64,000 bases of DNA from Janthinobacterium sp. UMAB-56 (GTDB lineage: Bacteria; Pseudomonadota; Gammaproteobacteria; Burkholderiales; Burkholderiaceae_D): NCBI RefSeq assembly GCF_900095265.1, contig NZ_LT607656.1, positions 142,321 to 206,320 of the forward strand, read 5' to 3'. Numbering within the stretch: position 1 is the stretch's first letter; every line of letters begins with the position of its first letter. The notes beneath the pieces are model-generated. The model was not told where the DNA came from. It was given only the letters and a program-made list of their open reading frames with translations, and searched no databases. Shown here piece after piece: positions 9,295 to 16,796 of this stretch. The position numbers and the translations under genes were made by a program.

Positions 9295-10011
9295 CTAAAT
9301 GACTTTGACGGCGCGGCCGATGTAAAGCACGGGTCCTGTCGGCCTGCCCGTAGGCGAGCCCGTGGCCGGCTCCAGGGTGATTTCAAACAGCTGCTCCGGC
9401 TGTAGCGGCGGCAGCTTGTCCAAGGTCAACTTGAGGCTCTGGCCCGGCTTGACCAGGCCCAGCGAGACTGGCGCGCCCCAGTCCTTGCCCTTGGTCCAGA
9501 ATTGCAGGGCTTTTTGCTGCGGCACATTTGTTGGCCCAAGCGGGATCAGGTTCAGGTCGCGGTTCTTGCCGCCGCGTCCACCCGCCTGCACGATCCAGCC
9601 CGGCGATTTATCCTGTGGTGCCACCAGGACGACAAGGTAGCCGGGTCCGCCAGGTGCTTGCAATTGCACACTGACGAGCACGGCCAGCGCGGCCGTGGCA
9701 GCCAAGCCGCCGCCGGCCAGCACTCTCCAGAAGGCCAGGCTGTTCCACCACGCCTGCCAGCCGCCCGCTTGCCGCACGGTTTTCGGCGTGAACAGGCTGG
9801 CGCTGATGCGCGGCCACAGTTGCGCGGAGGGCGTTTCCGGCGCTGCCAGGGTGGTCAAAGGCTGCAAACGCCGTTCCCAGGCATCGACAGCCTCGCGCAA
9901 GGCTGGCTCACGCGGCAAGCGTTGTTCCACTGCCGCGCGTTCGTCCAGTTCCAGGGTGCCCAGCACATATTCGCTGGCCAGCCTTTGCAATTGTTCGTCG
10001 TTGCTGATCAT
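9295..10011 (-). CDS. Anti-sigma factor, RskA/ChrR-like membrane protein
   Basis: A 238-residue protein. The N-terminal 60 residues resemble the zinc-free anti-sigma domain (LASEYVLGTLELDERAAVE), followed by a membrane helix near residue 105 (VLAGGGLAATAALAVLV) and an RskA-like C-terminal domain that would be periplasmic. It starts with ATG overlapping the TGA stop of the upstream sigma factor gene by the four bases ATGA, so the two are probably translationally coupled. It would hold the ECF sigma factor inactive at the membrane. The inducing signal cannot be read. Confidence 0.88.
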   Translation of the reverse strand: MISNDEQLQRLASEYVLGTLELDERAAVEQRLPREPALREAVDAWERRLQPLTTLAAPETPSAQLWPRISASLFTPKTVRQAGGWQAWWNSLAFWRVLAGGGLAATAALAVLVSVQLQAPGGPGYLVVLVAPQDKSPGWIVQAGGRGGKNRDLNLIPLGPTNVPQQKALQFWTKGKDWGAPVSLGLVKPGQSLKLTLDKLPPLQPEQLFEITLEPATGSPTGRPTGPVLYIGRAVKVI

Positions 10012-10607
10012 CCCATGCACTCCCGCAAGGCGGCCAGGCCCCGCTTGACCCAGGCTTTGACGCTACCCAGCGGCGCTTGCAGGCGCTGCGCGATTTCGCT
10101 ATGGGAACAGCCATCGACGTAGGCGTACAGGATGCTATTGCGCTTGGCTTCGTCCAGGTGGCCGAGGCAATCGTGCAACTTGCCCATGTTCGCCTGAAGG
10201 GCGTAGGCATCAGTGGCGTCGTCGCCGTGGCGTTGCTGCAGCAGGGTTTCCACGGTATCCTCGTCGGCCGATACTTCATGGGCGCGGGCGCGCGCCACGT
10301 TCAGCGCCTGGTGCCGCACCACGACATAGATCCAGCCCTTGCCGCTGCCGCGCGTGGCATCGAAGCTGCCGGCGCGGCGCCAGATATTCAGGAAGGCGTC
10401 GTGCAGCACGTCTTCGGCCAAGGCCCGCTGGCGCACGATGCGCAGGGCCACGCCCAGCAGATAGCGGCTTTCCTGCTGGTACAGGCCATGCAAAGCCTGC
10501 TGCTCGCCCCTGGCGCAGGCGCGCAGGGCGGCATCGTAATCGTAAGGGGCGGCTAGCGTTGGCAAGGTTGGCGCAATCGTCAGGGGTAAGGGTTGGCAAG
10601 TTTTCAA
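10008..10607 (-). CDS. ECF-type RNA polymerase sigma factor
   Basis: A sigma-70 family protein of about 200 residues with region 2 (QALAEDVLHDAFLNIWRRA, then GWIYVVVRHQALN) and region 4 (GCSHSEIAQRLQAPLGSVK, a helix-turn-helix, then WVKRGLAAL). It pairs with the anti-sigma gene that follows. The start is uncertain: the frame is open far upstream into the DUF3455 gene, but the plausible starts are TTG codons at 10607 or 10565. I give the former; it would lie almost at the predicted transcript start. A promoter inside an inverted repeat lies just upstream. Confidence 0.85.
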   Translation of the reverse strand: MKTCQPLPLTIAPTLPTLAAPYDYDAALRACARGEQQALHGLYQQESRYLLGVALRIVRQRALAEDVLHDAFLNIWRRAGSFDATRGSGKGWIYVVVRHQALNVARARAHEVSADEDTVETLLQQRHGDDATDAYALQANMGKLHDCLGHLDEAKRNSILYAYVDGCSHSEIAQRLQAPLGSVKAWVKRGLAALRECMG

Positions 10608-10641
10608 GGCCGAGTATAGGCCAGAAACCGGCTTGCCAACC
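10591..10641 (-). promoter_or_regulatory. Putative sigma-factor promoter inside a 10-bp inverted repeat
   Basis: Read on the minus strand, GGTTGGCAAG (10632-10641) and its perfect complement CTTGCCAACC (10591-10600) flank a 31-base loop. The upstream arm contains TTGGCA, a near -35, and the loop contains TATACT at 10613-10618, a near -10, with a 15-base spacer, shorter than ideal. A third related copy, CCTTGCCAAC, overlaps the alternative start region near 10565. The arrangement suggests an operator over the promoter of the sigma/anti-sigma pair. Confidence 0.4.
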
Positions 10642-10656
10642 GTCACGCTGCCGTAT

Positions 10657-11214
10657 TTATGCTGCTTTCCAGAAGATGTAGTCGGCCTGGTAGGGCACCC
10701 ATTGCTTGACGCCAACGGTGTCCATGCCGCACGGCGCTGCCGGCGCCACGCCGCCGCTGGTGGCCACGCGCTGGATGTAGCTGACGCCCTGCATGGCGCC
10801 ACTGCCCGTGGCTGGGTTGGCTTTCACCAGCTGATACGGGATATTGCCGGCACCGGCCGGCGCCACGGCCACTTGCGTGGCTGTCACTTTCGAACCGTCG
10901 AGGTTGGCCCAGGTGGCAGGCGGACCGACATAGGTGCCCACTTGCATGCCGCTGCGGTCGTTCAGGGCCGCGTCCGGGCCCACGAAGACCCATTCATGGC
11001 CCATCATGTCTTTTTTCGTCTTGCATTCGTAGGCGATCTTGCCCACGCCCACCGTCTGCATGGCCACCTGGTGGCCATCGGGCACTTTGACGGCATTCGG
11101 CAATTGTTCTTGCGAATAGCGCGCGCTCATGGGAGCGCAGGCGGCCAACAGCAGGGCGGCGCACAAGACGGTGAGCGAAGGGGCGGAATGGCGTGGGGCG
11201 GTGGTGGCAAGCAT
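10657..11214 (-). CDS. DUF3455 domain lipoprotein
   Basis: A 185-residue secreted protein with an N-terminal lipobox (ALLLAACAPM) that would make it a lipoprotein. The body matches DUF3455 features as I know them: VPDGHQVAMQTVGVGKIAYEC near the start, GHEWVFVGPDAAL, HAG-like GTYVGPPATWANLDGSKV, and the ending VPYQADYIFWKA. Function of the family is unknown. A clear AGGAG sits six bases before the ATG. It lies directly upstream of the sigma/anti-sigma genes on the same strand and may belong to their regulon. Confidence 0.85.
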   Translation of the reverse strand: MLATTAPRHSAPSLTVLCAALLLAACAPMSARYSQEQLPNAVKVPDGHQVAMQTVGVGKIAYECKTKKDMMGHEWVFVGPDAALNDRSGMQVGTYVGPPATWANLDGSKVTATQVAVAPAGAGNIPYQLVKANPATGSGAMQGVSYIQRVATSGGVAPAAPCGMDTVGVKQWVPYQADYIFWKAA

Positions 11215-11303
11215 GGCGAACTCCTGGTAGTTGGCTCAACCGGTTGGTTGATACCATTACTACGCATGGGCCTGCCATTTGGATGCAGCTAGGTAAAAAT
11301 ATT

Positions 11304-11651
11304 TTAAGGCGGCGTTTCTTTCTTGCTGAAACGCTGTGCCAGTGCCAGCACGACAGGTATGGCGGTCGTCGCATGCTTGAGCAGCGCGCCGCTGGCCCGC
11401 AGCAGGGGCAGGAAGCGGCGTGGGCGTACGAGTAGCAGGCCCAGCACGGCGCCGCCCAGCATCAGCGGAACTTTAAAACGCGTGGCCAGGGTGTGGCGCA
11501 GATTGCCGCCCGTCAACGGTTCCAGCAACTGGCGCGTTTGCACGCCCAGGGCCAGGCGCTGCAGCGCGCATTCGGCCAGCAGTGCGTCGCGCCGCTGCGC
11601 CAGGCTGGCGGCATTGTGCACATGCGACAGTTTGGTGGGATGCGTGGTCAT
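11304..11651 (-). CDS. YqjK-like protein
   Basis: A 115-residue basic protein whose start ATG overlaps the stop of the upstream YqjE-like gene (ATGA). The N-terminal half is helical and charged (LAQRRDALLAECALQRLAL); the C-terminal half contains a hydrophobic stretch (LMLGGAVLGLLLV) and ends in lysine-rich residues. Position after YqjD- and YqjE-like genes matches the enterobacterial yqjD-yqjE-yqjK order, which is the main reason for the name. Function is unknown. Confidence 0.7.
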   Translation of the reverse strand: MTTHPTKLSHVHNAASLAQRRDALLAECALQRLALGVQTRQLLEPLTGGNLRHTLATRFKVPLMLGGAVLGLLLVRPRRFLPLLRASGALLKHATTAIPVVLALAQRFSKKETPP

Positions 11652-12034
11652 GGCCGCTCCGATTCCCGGCGCGCCAGCAGTTGCAGCTCGTCCAGGTCTT
11701 TGTTCAGTTCGGAAAGCGTGAAGGACAGCAGTTTCGGCTTGCTGCGGAAACTGGCGCGCACGCCAAGTAAGGTGCCCAGCGCGGCGACGATGAAGACGGC
11801 GGCCGTGATGGCGATGGCGGCGATGCGGTGCGTGTCCCAAAATAAGACGATGACGAGGAACACCAGCAGCACCAGGCCGACAAATAGGCACAGCAGTGCC
11901 AGCATGGCCAGCGCCAGATAGGACAGGAAGCGCAGCGACTCTTCTTCCACTTCCACGGCCGCCAGGGCCAGACGGGTCTGGACGATGGCGCCGAGGGTCG
12001 CTGCGACTTGGGCGACATGGTGCATGATAGCCAT
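11648..12034 (-). CDS. YqjE-like / phage holin superfamily III membrane protein
   Basis: A 128-residue protein with two strong adjacent membrane helices (LALAMLALLCLFVGLVLLVF and AIAITAAVFIVAALGTLLGV) after an amphipathic N-terminal part, and a charged C-terminal tail (LSELNKDLDELQLLARR). This is the layout of the YqjE family, sometimes listed as phage holin family proteins although there is no phage here. It lies between the DUF883 gene and the YqjK-like gene on one strand. Confidence 0.8.
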   Translation of the reverse strand: MAIMHHVAQVAATLGAIVQTRLALAAVEVEEESLRFLSYLALAMLALLCLFVGLVLLVFLVIVLFWDTHRIAAIAITAAVFIVAALGTLLGVRASFRSKPKLLSFTLSELNKDLDELQLLARRESERP

Positions 12035-12079
12035 ATGTTGCCTTTCGCGTCAGGAGACGGCCTGAGCCGTCGGTACCAG

Positions 12080-12436
12080 CTAGCGGCGTGACGAGGAGAG
12101 CAGCAGGCCGAACAGCACGCCCACGACGGCGCCCGCACCCACGGCTTTCCAGGGATTGTCCTGCACGTATTCGTCGGTGGCCTTGGCCGCCTTCTTGGTA
12201 CGTTCGAGCAAGTCTTCTTCCAGCTTGATCAAGTCTTTCTTGGCCGTTTCCAGGGTGGCGATGAACTTGTCCTTGACGGCTTTGACATTCTCGCCCGTCT
12301 GATCCTTGGCGCCATCGAGCCAGCCTTCCGCTTCATTGATGACGGTTTTCAAGTCGCCGACCAGTTTATCGCGGGCCTTGTCGGCGTCGGCGAGGATGCT
12401 GTCGTTGCTGGATTTTCCGGTATGTATCGAGCTCAT
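12080..12436 (-). CDS. DUF883 (YqjD/ElaB family) membrane-anchored protein
   Basis: A 118-residue protein: long helical, charged body (residues 15-95, with many Lys, Glu and Asp), then the family's C-terminal signature VQDNPWKAVGAGAVVGVLFG forming a single membrane anchor and an SSSRR end. In Escherichia coli, YqjD and ElaB are inner-membrane proteins that bind ribosomes in stationary phase. A GAGGT ribosome site precedes the ATG. It is the first gene of a three-gene set with the YqjE- and YqjK-like genes. Confidence 0.88.
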   Translation of the reverse strand: MSSIHTGKSSNDSILADADKARDKLVGDLKTVINEAEGWLDGAKDQTGENVKAVKDKFIATLETAKKDLIKLEEDLLERTKKAAKATDEYVQDNPWKAVGAGAVVGVLFGLLLSSSRR

Positions 12437-12544
12437 GTATTACCTCATGGAAGTGAAACTGCACAGTGAAATACCAGTGTAGGCAGCTGCGGCCAGGCTA
12501 GTCTTGCGCGGCCTCAATGGTTGCTGCGGCGCAAGGACCATTGA

Positions 12545-13399
12545 TTAACGGAAAGCAAAGTCCAGCACCACTCCCGCAAACACCGCCGCTCCTAGCCAGT
12601 TATTATGCCGGAATGCCGCAAAACACGGCATACGCTCGCGTGCGCGGATCAGAAAGTAGTGGTAAACGGCGCAGCCGGCCGCCACCAGCAAGCCCGCCAC
12701 ATACCAGTAGCGCAAGCCCAGGTGCCAGCCGCAGGCTAGCCACAGCAGCAGGAATGCGGCGTAGCAGAACATGATGATGAGCACGTCGTAGCGGCCGAAG
12801 GTGATGGCCGACGTCTTGATGCCGATCTTTAAATCGTCGTCGCGGTCGACCATCGCGTATTCCGTGTCGTAGGCTACGGCCCAGAAGACATTGCCCAGCA
12901 GCAGCAGCCAGGCGACGACAGGCACGGCATCGGTGATGGCGGCAAAGCCCATGGGAATGCCGAAGCCGAAGGCGATGCCCAGGTATGCTTGCGGGATGGC
13001 AAAGAAGCGCTTGAAATAGGGATAGGTGCCGGCGATGATGACGGCGGCCACCGACAGTTGCTTGGTCAGCGCATTCAAGGGCAGGATCAGGCAAAAGGCC
13101 AGCAGCGTCAGCACGCCGGCCACGGCCAGTGCTTCCTTGCCGCTGATGCGTCCGCTGGTGATGGGGCGGTCGACCGTGCGTTTGACGAATTTGTCGATAT
13201 CCTGGTCCGCGTAGTCGTTGATGGCGCAGCCGGCAGAGCGCATCAGGAAAGTGCCAAGCGTAAAAATAAGCAGCAGCCGCCAGTCCGGTACGCCCTGCTG
13301 TGCCAGCCATAGCGCACACAGGGTAGGCCACAGCAGCAATACGGTACCGATAGGCTTGTCCAGCCGTATCAGGCGGAAATACAGCGCCAGCTTGTTCAT
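12545..13399 (-). CDS. ubiA: 4-hydroxybenzoate octaprenyltransferase UbiA
   Basis: A 284-residue integral membrane prenyltransferase of ubiquinone synthesis. The two aspartate-rich motifs that bind prenyl diphosphate and magnesium are visible: [15 protein letters not shown] near residue 65 and [16 protein letters not shown] near residue 190. Several hydrophobic helices fill the rest. The N-terminus [20 protein letters not shown] is characteristic. It lies downstream of oxyR on the same strand with a 77-base gap. Confidence 0.96.
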   Translation of the reverse strand: MNKLALYFRLIRLDKPIGTVLLLWPTLCALWLAQQGVPDWRLLLIFTLGTFLMRSAGCAINDYADQDIDKFVKRTVDRPITSGRISGKEALAVAGVLTLLAFCLILPLNALTKQLSVAAVIIAGTYPYFKRFFAIPQAYLGIAFGFGIPMGFAAITDAVPVVAWLLLLGNVFWAVAYDTEYAMVDRDDDLKIGIKTSAITFGRYDVLIIMFCYAAFLLLWLACGWHLGLRYWYVAGLLVAAGCAVYHYFLIRARERMPCFAAFRHNNWLGAAVFAGVVLDFAFR

Positions 13400-13476
13400 G
13401 GAAGACTCGATCTTGTTGAAGAGAAAGGTCGATTATCGCAAATAGTATGGTGATGTACTATTTTGACGCCTGGCCG

Positions 13477-14415
13477 CTAGGCTGCGTCTTCGCACAAGGG
13501 GGTGATGCCGGGCAGGTCGCAGCTGGCGATGGCCGCGCACAGGGCATCGATGGCGGCCTTGCGCGTAAAACTCTTGCGCCAAAGCATCACCACTCTACGC
13601 GATGGCACGGGTTCGGCAAATGGCCGGTATTCGAGCATGCCCTCGGTGGCATGCATATTGGCGACCGAGGCGCGCGGCAAGACCGTCAGGCCGATGCCGC
13701 TGGCCACCATGTGGCGGATGGTTTCCAGTGAAGAACCCTCAAACGTGCGCTGCATGCCGTTGCCGGGCGAGGAAAAACGCGCCATTTCGGGGCACACTTC
13801 CAGTACCTGGTCGCGGAAGCAGTGGCCATTGCCCAGCAGCAGCATGGTTTCCGATTTCAGGTCCTGTGCGGCGATTTTTTCGCGCACCGTCCACGGATGC
13901 TGGCGCGGCATGGCGACGACGAACGGTTCGTCATACAGTTCCTGCATGGCCATGCCGTGTTCGGGCAGGGGCAGGGCCATGATGGCCACGTCGAGTTCGC
14001 CCTGGCGCAGCAATTCGAGCAGGCGAACCGTGAAGTTTTCCTGCAAGATCAAAGGCATCTGCGGTACCTGGTCTATCATGGCTTTGACCAGGGGCGGCAG
14101 CAGGTAGGGGCCGATCGTGTAGATCACGCCCAGGCGCAGGGGGCCGGCCAGCGGGTCCTTGTTTTGCTTGGCGAGTTCCTTGATGGCGGCCGTCTGTTCC
14201 AGCACGCGCTCGGCTTGCGCAATGATTTGTGCGCCCAGGGGCGTGACGGAGATTTCCGCGCCGCCCCGTTCGAACAGGACCACGCCCAATTCGTCTTCGA
14301 GTTTCTTGATGGCCACTGACAGGGTGGGCTGGGCAACGAAGCAAGCTTCGGCGGCATGCCCGAAGTGCTTCGCTCGCGCGACTGCAACGATATATTTCAG
14401 TTCAGTCAGTGTCAT
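13477..14415 (-). CDS. oxyR: Peroxide-sensing LysR regulator OxyR
   Basis: A 312-residue LysR-type activator of the peroxide response. The winged helix (LKYIVAVARAKHFGHAAEAC) leads the protein. The redox cysteines are at positions 199 and 208 (NGHCFRDQVLEVCPE), the same numbers as in E. coli OxyR, so the disulfide switch should operate. The ATG at 14415 matches the family N-terminus MTLTELKYIVA; an in-frame extension upstream has no LysR character and was dropped. Targets are not visible nearby except perhaps ubiA. Confidence 0.95.
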   Translation of the reverse strand: MTLTELKYIVAVARAKHFGHAAEACFVAQPTLSVAIKKLEDELGVVLFERGGAEISVTPLGAQIIAQAERVLEQTAAIKELAKQNKDPLAGPLRLGVIYTIGPYLLPPLVKAMIDQVPQMPLILQENFTVRLLELLRQGELDVAIMALPLPEHGMAMQELYDEPFVVAMPRQHPWTVREKIAAQDLKSETMLLLGNGHCFRDQVLEVCPEMARFSSPGNGMQRTFEGSSLETIRHMVASGIGLTVLPRASVANMHATEGMLEYRPFAEPVPSRRVVMLWRKSFTRKAAIDALCAAIASCDLPGITPLCEDAA

Positions 14416-14676
14416 AGTTTGATTGAAACACAGGAAGTGCGTACTTGCAATGAATGAAAGGTGGCGTAAACGTAAAACTGTGGCGCCAATGGCGTATTGT
14501 AGCGGATCGCCCCCTATAATGCGGGACCGGGCAGAGAAGGGAGAAGGCGATGAATTGCACTGTCGCCGCCCGTCAGCCGCCTGGACCTGATCAATGCCTG
14601 GCGCCACGCTGGCGGCGGCATCCAAGACGATAGTCACGCCGGACCGTGCGCGTATTTAACCCAACAAGAGATATCC

Positions 14677-15159
14677 ATGCCTGATTTTGAAAACAAACTG
14701 TGCGGCCGCGAAGAACTGCGCGCGCGCGCGCAAGCCTTGCCGAAACCTGTGGTGGTGACGAACGGCGTGTTCGACATTTTGCACCGCGGCCACGTGACAT
14801 ATCTGGCGCAGGCGCGCGCGCTGGGCGCTTCGCTGATCGTTGCCGTGAATACTGATGCTTCAGTGAAACGCCTGGGCAAGGGCGACGACCGTCCCCTGAA
14901 CAACTGTGAGGACCGCATGGCCGTGCTGGCCGCGCTGGAAGCGGTGAGCCTGGTGGTGCCGTTCTCGGAAGACAGTGCCCTGGAAGTGGTGCAGGATATC
15001 GCGCCGGAAATCTATGCCAAGGGCGGCGACTACGACATGGCGGCCATCCCCGAAGGGCGCGCCGTGCTGGCATATGGCGGCCAGGCCGTGGCCATCGATT
15101 TCGAGCATGACCGCTCGACCACCAAGCTGCTGACGAAAGTGCGGACGCAGCAAGGCTGA
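14677..15159 (+). CDS. rfaE2: D-glycero-beta-D-manno-heptose 1-phosphate adenylyltransferase
   Basis: A 160-residue nucleotidyltransferase for the ADP-heptose branch of lipopolysaccharide core synthesis. VTNGVFDILHRGHVTYLAQA carries the HxGH motif that binds ATP; VAVNTDASVKRLGK and PLNNCEDRMAVLAAL follow, as in the RfaE C-terminal domain. The stand-alone length means the kinase domain is encoded elsewhere, usual in betaproteobacteria. An AAGAGAT ribosome site is seven bases before the ATG. A TATAAT at 14515-14520 could be a -10, without a good -35. Confidence 0.94.
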   Translation: MPDFENKLCGREELRARAQALPKPVVVTNGVFDILHRGHVTYLAQARALGASLIVAVNTDASVKRLGKGDDRPLNNCEDRMAVLAALEAVSLVVPFSEDSALEVVQDIAPEIYAKGGDYDMAAIPEGRAVLAYGGQAVAIDFEHDRSTTKLLTKVRTQQG

Positions 15160-15287
15160 GGAAGCTCGTCAATGTTTCCATACAGATAAAAAGACGTTAC
15201 TATGAGAACTGCCAGGGCTGCGACTTCGTTTCGTCAGCCCCAGCACGTGTTACACCGTCTGAATGCATTGCTAGTCATAGAAAATAA

Positions 15288-16796
15288 ATGGACCATAAAA
15301 CTTCTGGGGATTGGCCACTGCCTTCCGGCGCCTGGCACGTGGATGACGAGGGCGCGTGGACCATGCAGCGCAGCGCGGACGGCCAGAACGTCTCGCCCTT
15401 GCTGAGCCATGCCGACATTGGCAAGCTGATGCTTGCGCGGCGCCTGCCCGCAGCCGCCGGTGCGCCCGTGCGCCAGTTTCCGCCCGAATTCTCGTTCGAC
15501 CCCGCCTCGGGCGTGGCCTTGCAAGTACCGCCCGACACGGCCGCCACGCCGTCCAGGGTGCTGCCTTGGGTTCCGCCTTTCGGCGCGCATCCCGTCAGCG
15601 ACGTGCCGCCGGCCGGCCCGGCCGGCTTGCGCCAGGCCAGCGCGCCCCTGAAACTGGCCGACCAGCGCGTGCGCGAAGAGCATGCGCAGGCCGATGCCTC
15701 GCTGCCCATGCCGCCGCCGGGCGAATACGAATTCTTTTCCGCCCAGTTCGGCACCAGCGCTGCCGCGCTGCTGGCGCTCGACCCACGCAAGGCCGTCTTG
15801 CACGCCTGGCTGCCCGCCTCGAAACGCTGGCTGGCGCTGGACCCCGACCATGGCAGCCTGCTGGCCGAATCGGACCTGGCCCACGGCGCCTGGCGCGCCG
15901 AGCTGGTGCCGGAATTCAACAGCGTGCTGGTCTTGCCGACCAGTCATGGCCTGGCGTGCATCCGTCCCGACCTGCCTTCGCTGAGCTACGTGGTCGAGCA
16001 TGTGGGCGGCGCGCCGTGCGCGGCCGCGCCCGTCTGGTTTCAGAACCGCCTGTGGGCGCCGCTGCGCGACGACGATGGCCGCATCCGTTTCGTCAACCTT
16101 GATGCGGCGCAAAATCCGGGCAGCGACGTGCTGCTCGACGGCGTGGTCGAGCTGGGCGCCGTGAGCGCGCCCGTGGCCTATAACCGCATGGCCGTGTGGC
16201 CTTGCGCCTATGGCCAGTTGCGCCTGCAATTGCAGCCGGACGGCAACGTGGCCGCCTCGTTTACGCCATGGCCCGAAGGACTGGTGCCGCATTTCGAATT
16301 CGGCAGCCCCTACGTGTCGCGCGATGGCGGCTTGTGGCAGCTGTGCTTTGAGCGTAGCCGGGGCACTTATGTCTACGTGAAACTGGGCGCACAGTCCGAA
16401 CGGGCCGATGCGCTGGCGCCGCGTCTGTGTTCGGGCAGCTTCAATTACCGCTTCGCCACGAAGTTGAAAACGGCGCCGTGGGAGGAGCCGGAACACGGCG
16501 ACGATGGCGGCAAGAACCAGGCCGTCATGCCCTTGCTGGAGTCTGGCGCCGATTCGGCCACCAGCGGCAGCGTGTTTGGCGTCAAGTTTGCCACCAGCGC
16601 CGGCCTGTCGAGCGTGCTGCGCTCGAACGAGCGCCTGGCGGCGCAACTGGTGCAGGATGATGCATTGCGCGAAACCGTGTTTCATACCTTTGCCGTCAGC
16701 GAGCCATGGCGCGTGCGCCTGTTTGTCCATGAAGGCACGCTGTGGGCTTACCACCCGCTGCTGTCGCGCATCGATGGCTGGGCCTTGCAGGCATGA
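15288..16796 (+). CDS. Hypothetical protein, first gene of the tubulin-like operon
   Basis: A 502-residue protein I do not recognise. It has no signal peptide or membrane helix and should be cytosolic. Residues 75-150 are rich in proline and alanine. The rest shows repeated short strand-like units with tryptophan and glycine (VWFQNRLWAPLRDDDGRIRF, GSPYVSRDGGLWQLCFE), which could suggest a beta-propeller, but this is a guess. The last codons overlap the start of the next gene (ATGA), so the two proteins are probably made together. No clear Shine-Dalgarno precedes its ATG. Confidence 0.75.
   Translation: MDHKTSGDWPLPSGAWHVDDEGAWTMQRSADGQNVSPLLSHADIGKLMLARRLPAAAGAPVRQFPPEFSFDPASGVALQVPPDTAATPSRVLPWVPPFGAHPVSDVPPAGPAGLRQASAPLKLADQRVREEHAQADASLPMPPPGEYEFFSAQFGTSAAALLALDPRKAVLHAWLPASKRWLALDPDHGSLLAESDLAHGAWRAELVPEFNSVLVLPTSHGLACIRPDLPSLSYVVEHVGGAPCAAAPVWFQNRLWAPLRDDDGRIRFVNLDAAQNPGSDVLLDGVVELGAVSAPVAYNRMAVWPCAYGQLRLQLQPDGNVAASFTPWPEGLVPHFEFGSPYVSRDGGLWQLCFERSRGTYVYVKLGAQSERADALAPRLCSGSFNYRFATKLKTAPWEEPEHGDDGGKNQAVMPLLESGADSATSGSVFGVKFATSAGLSSVLRSNERLAAQLVQDDALRETVFHTFAVSEPWRVRLFVHEGTLWAYHPLLSRIDGWALQA

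Noticed and set aside
11648-12034. Phage remnant suggested by the holin-like family name
   Set aside because: The gene lies in a YqjD-YqjE-YqjK order and no other phage gene is near.
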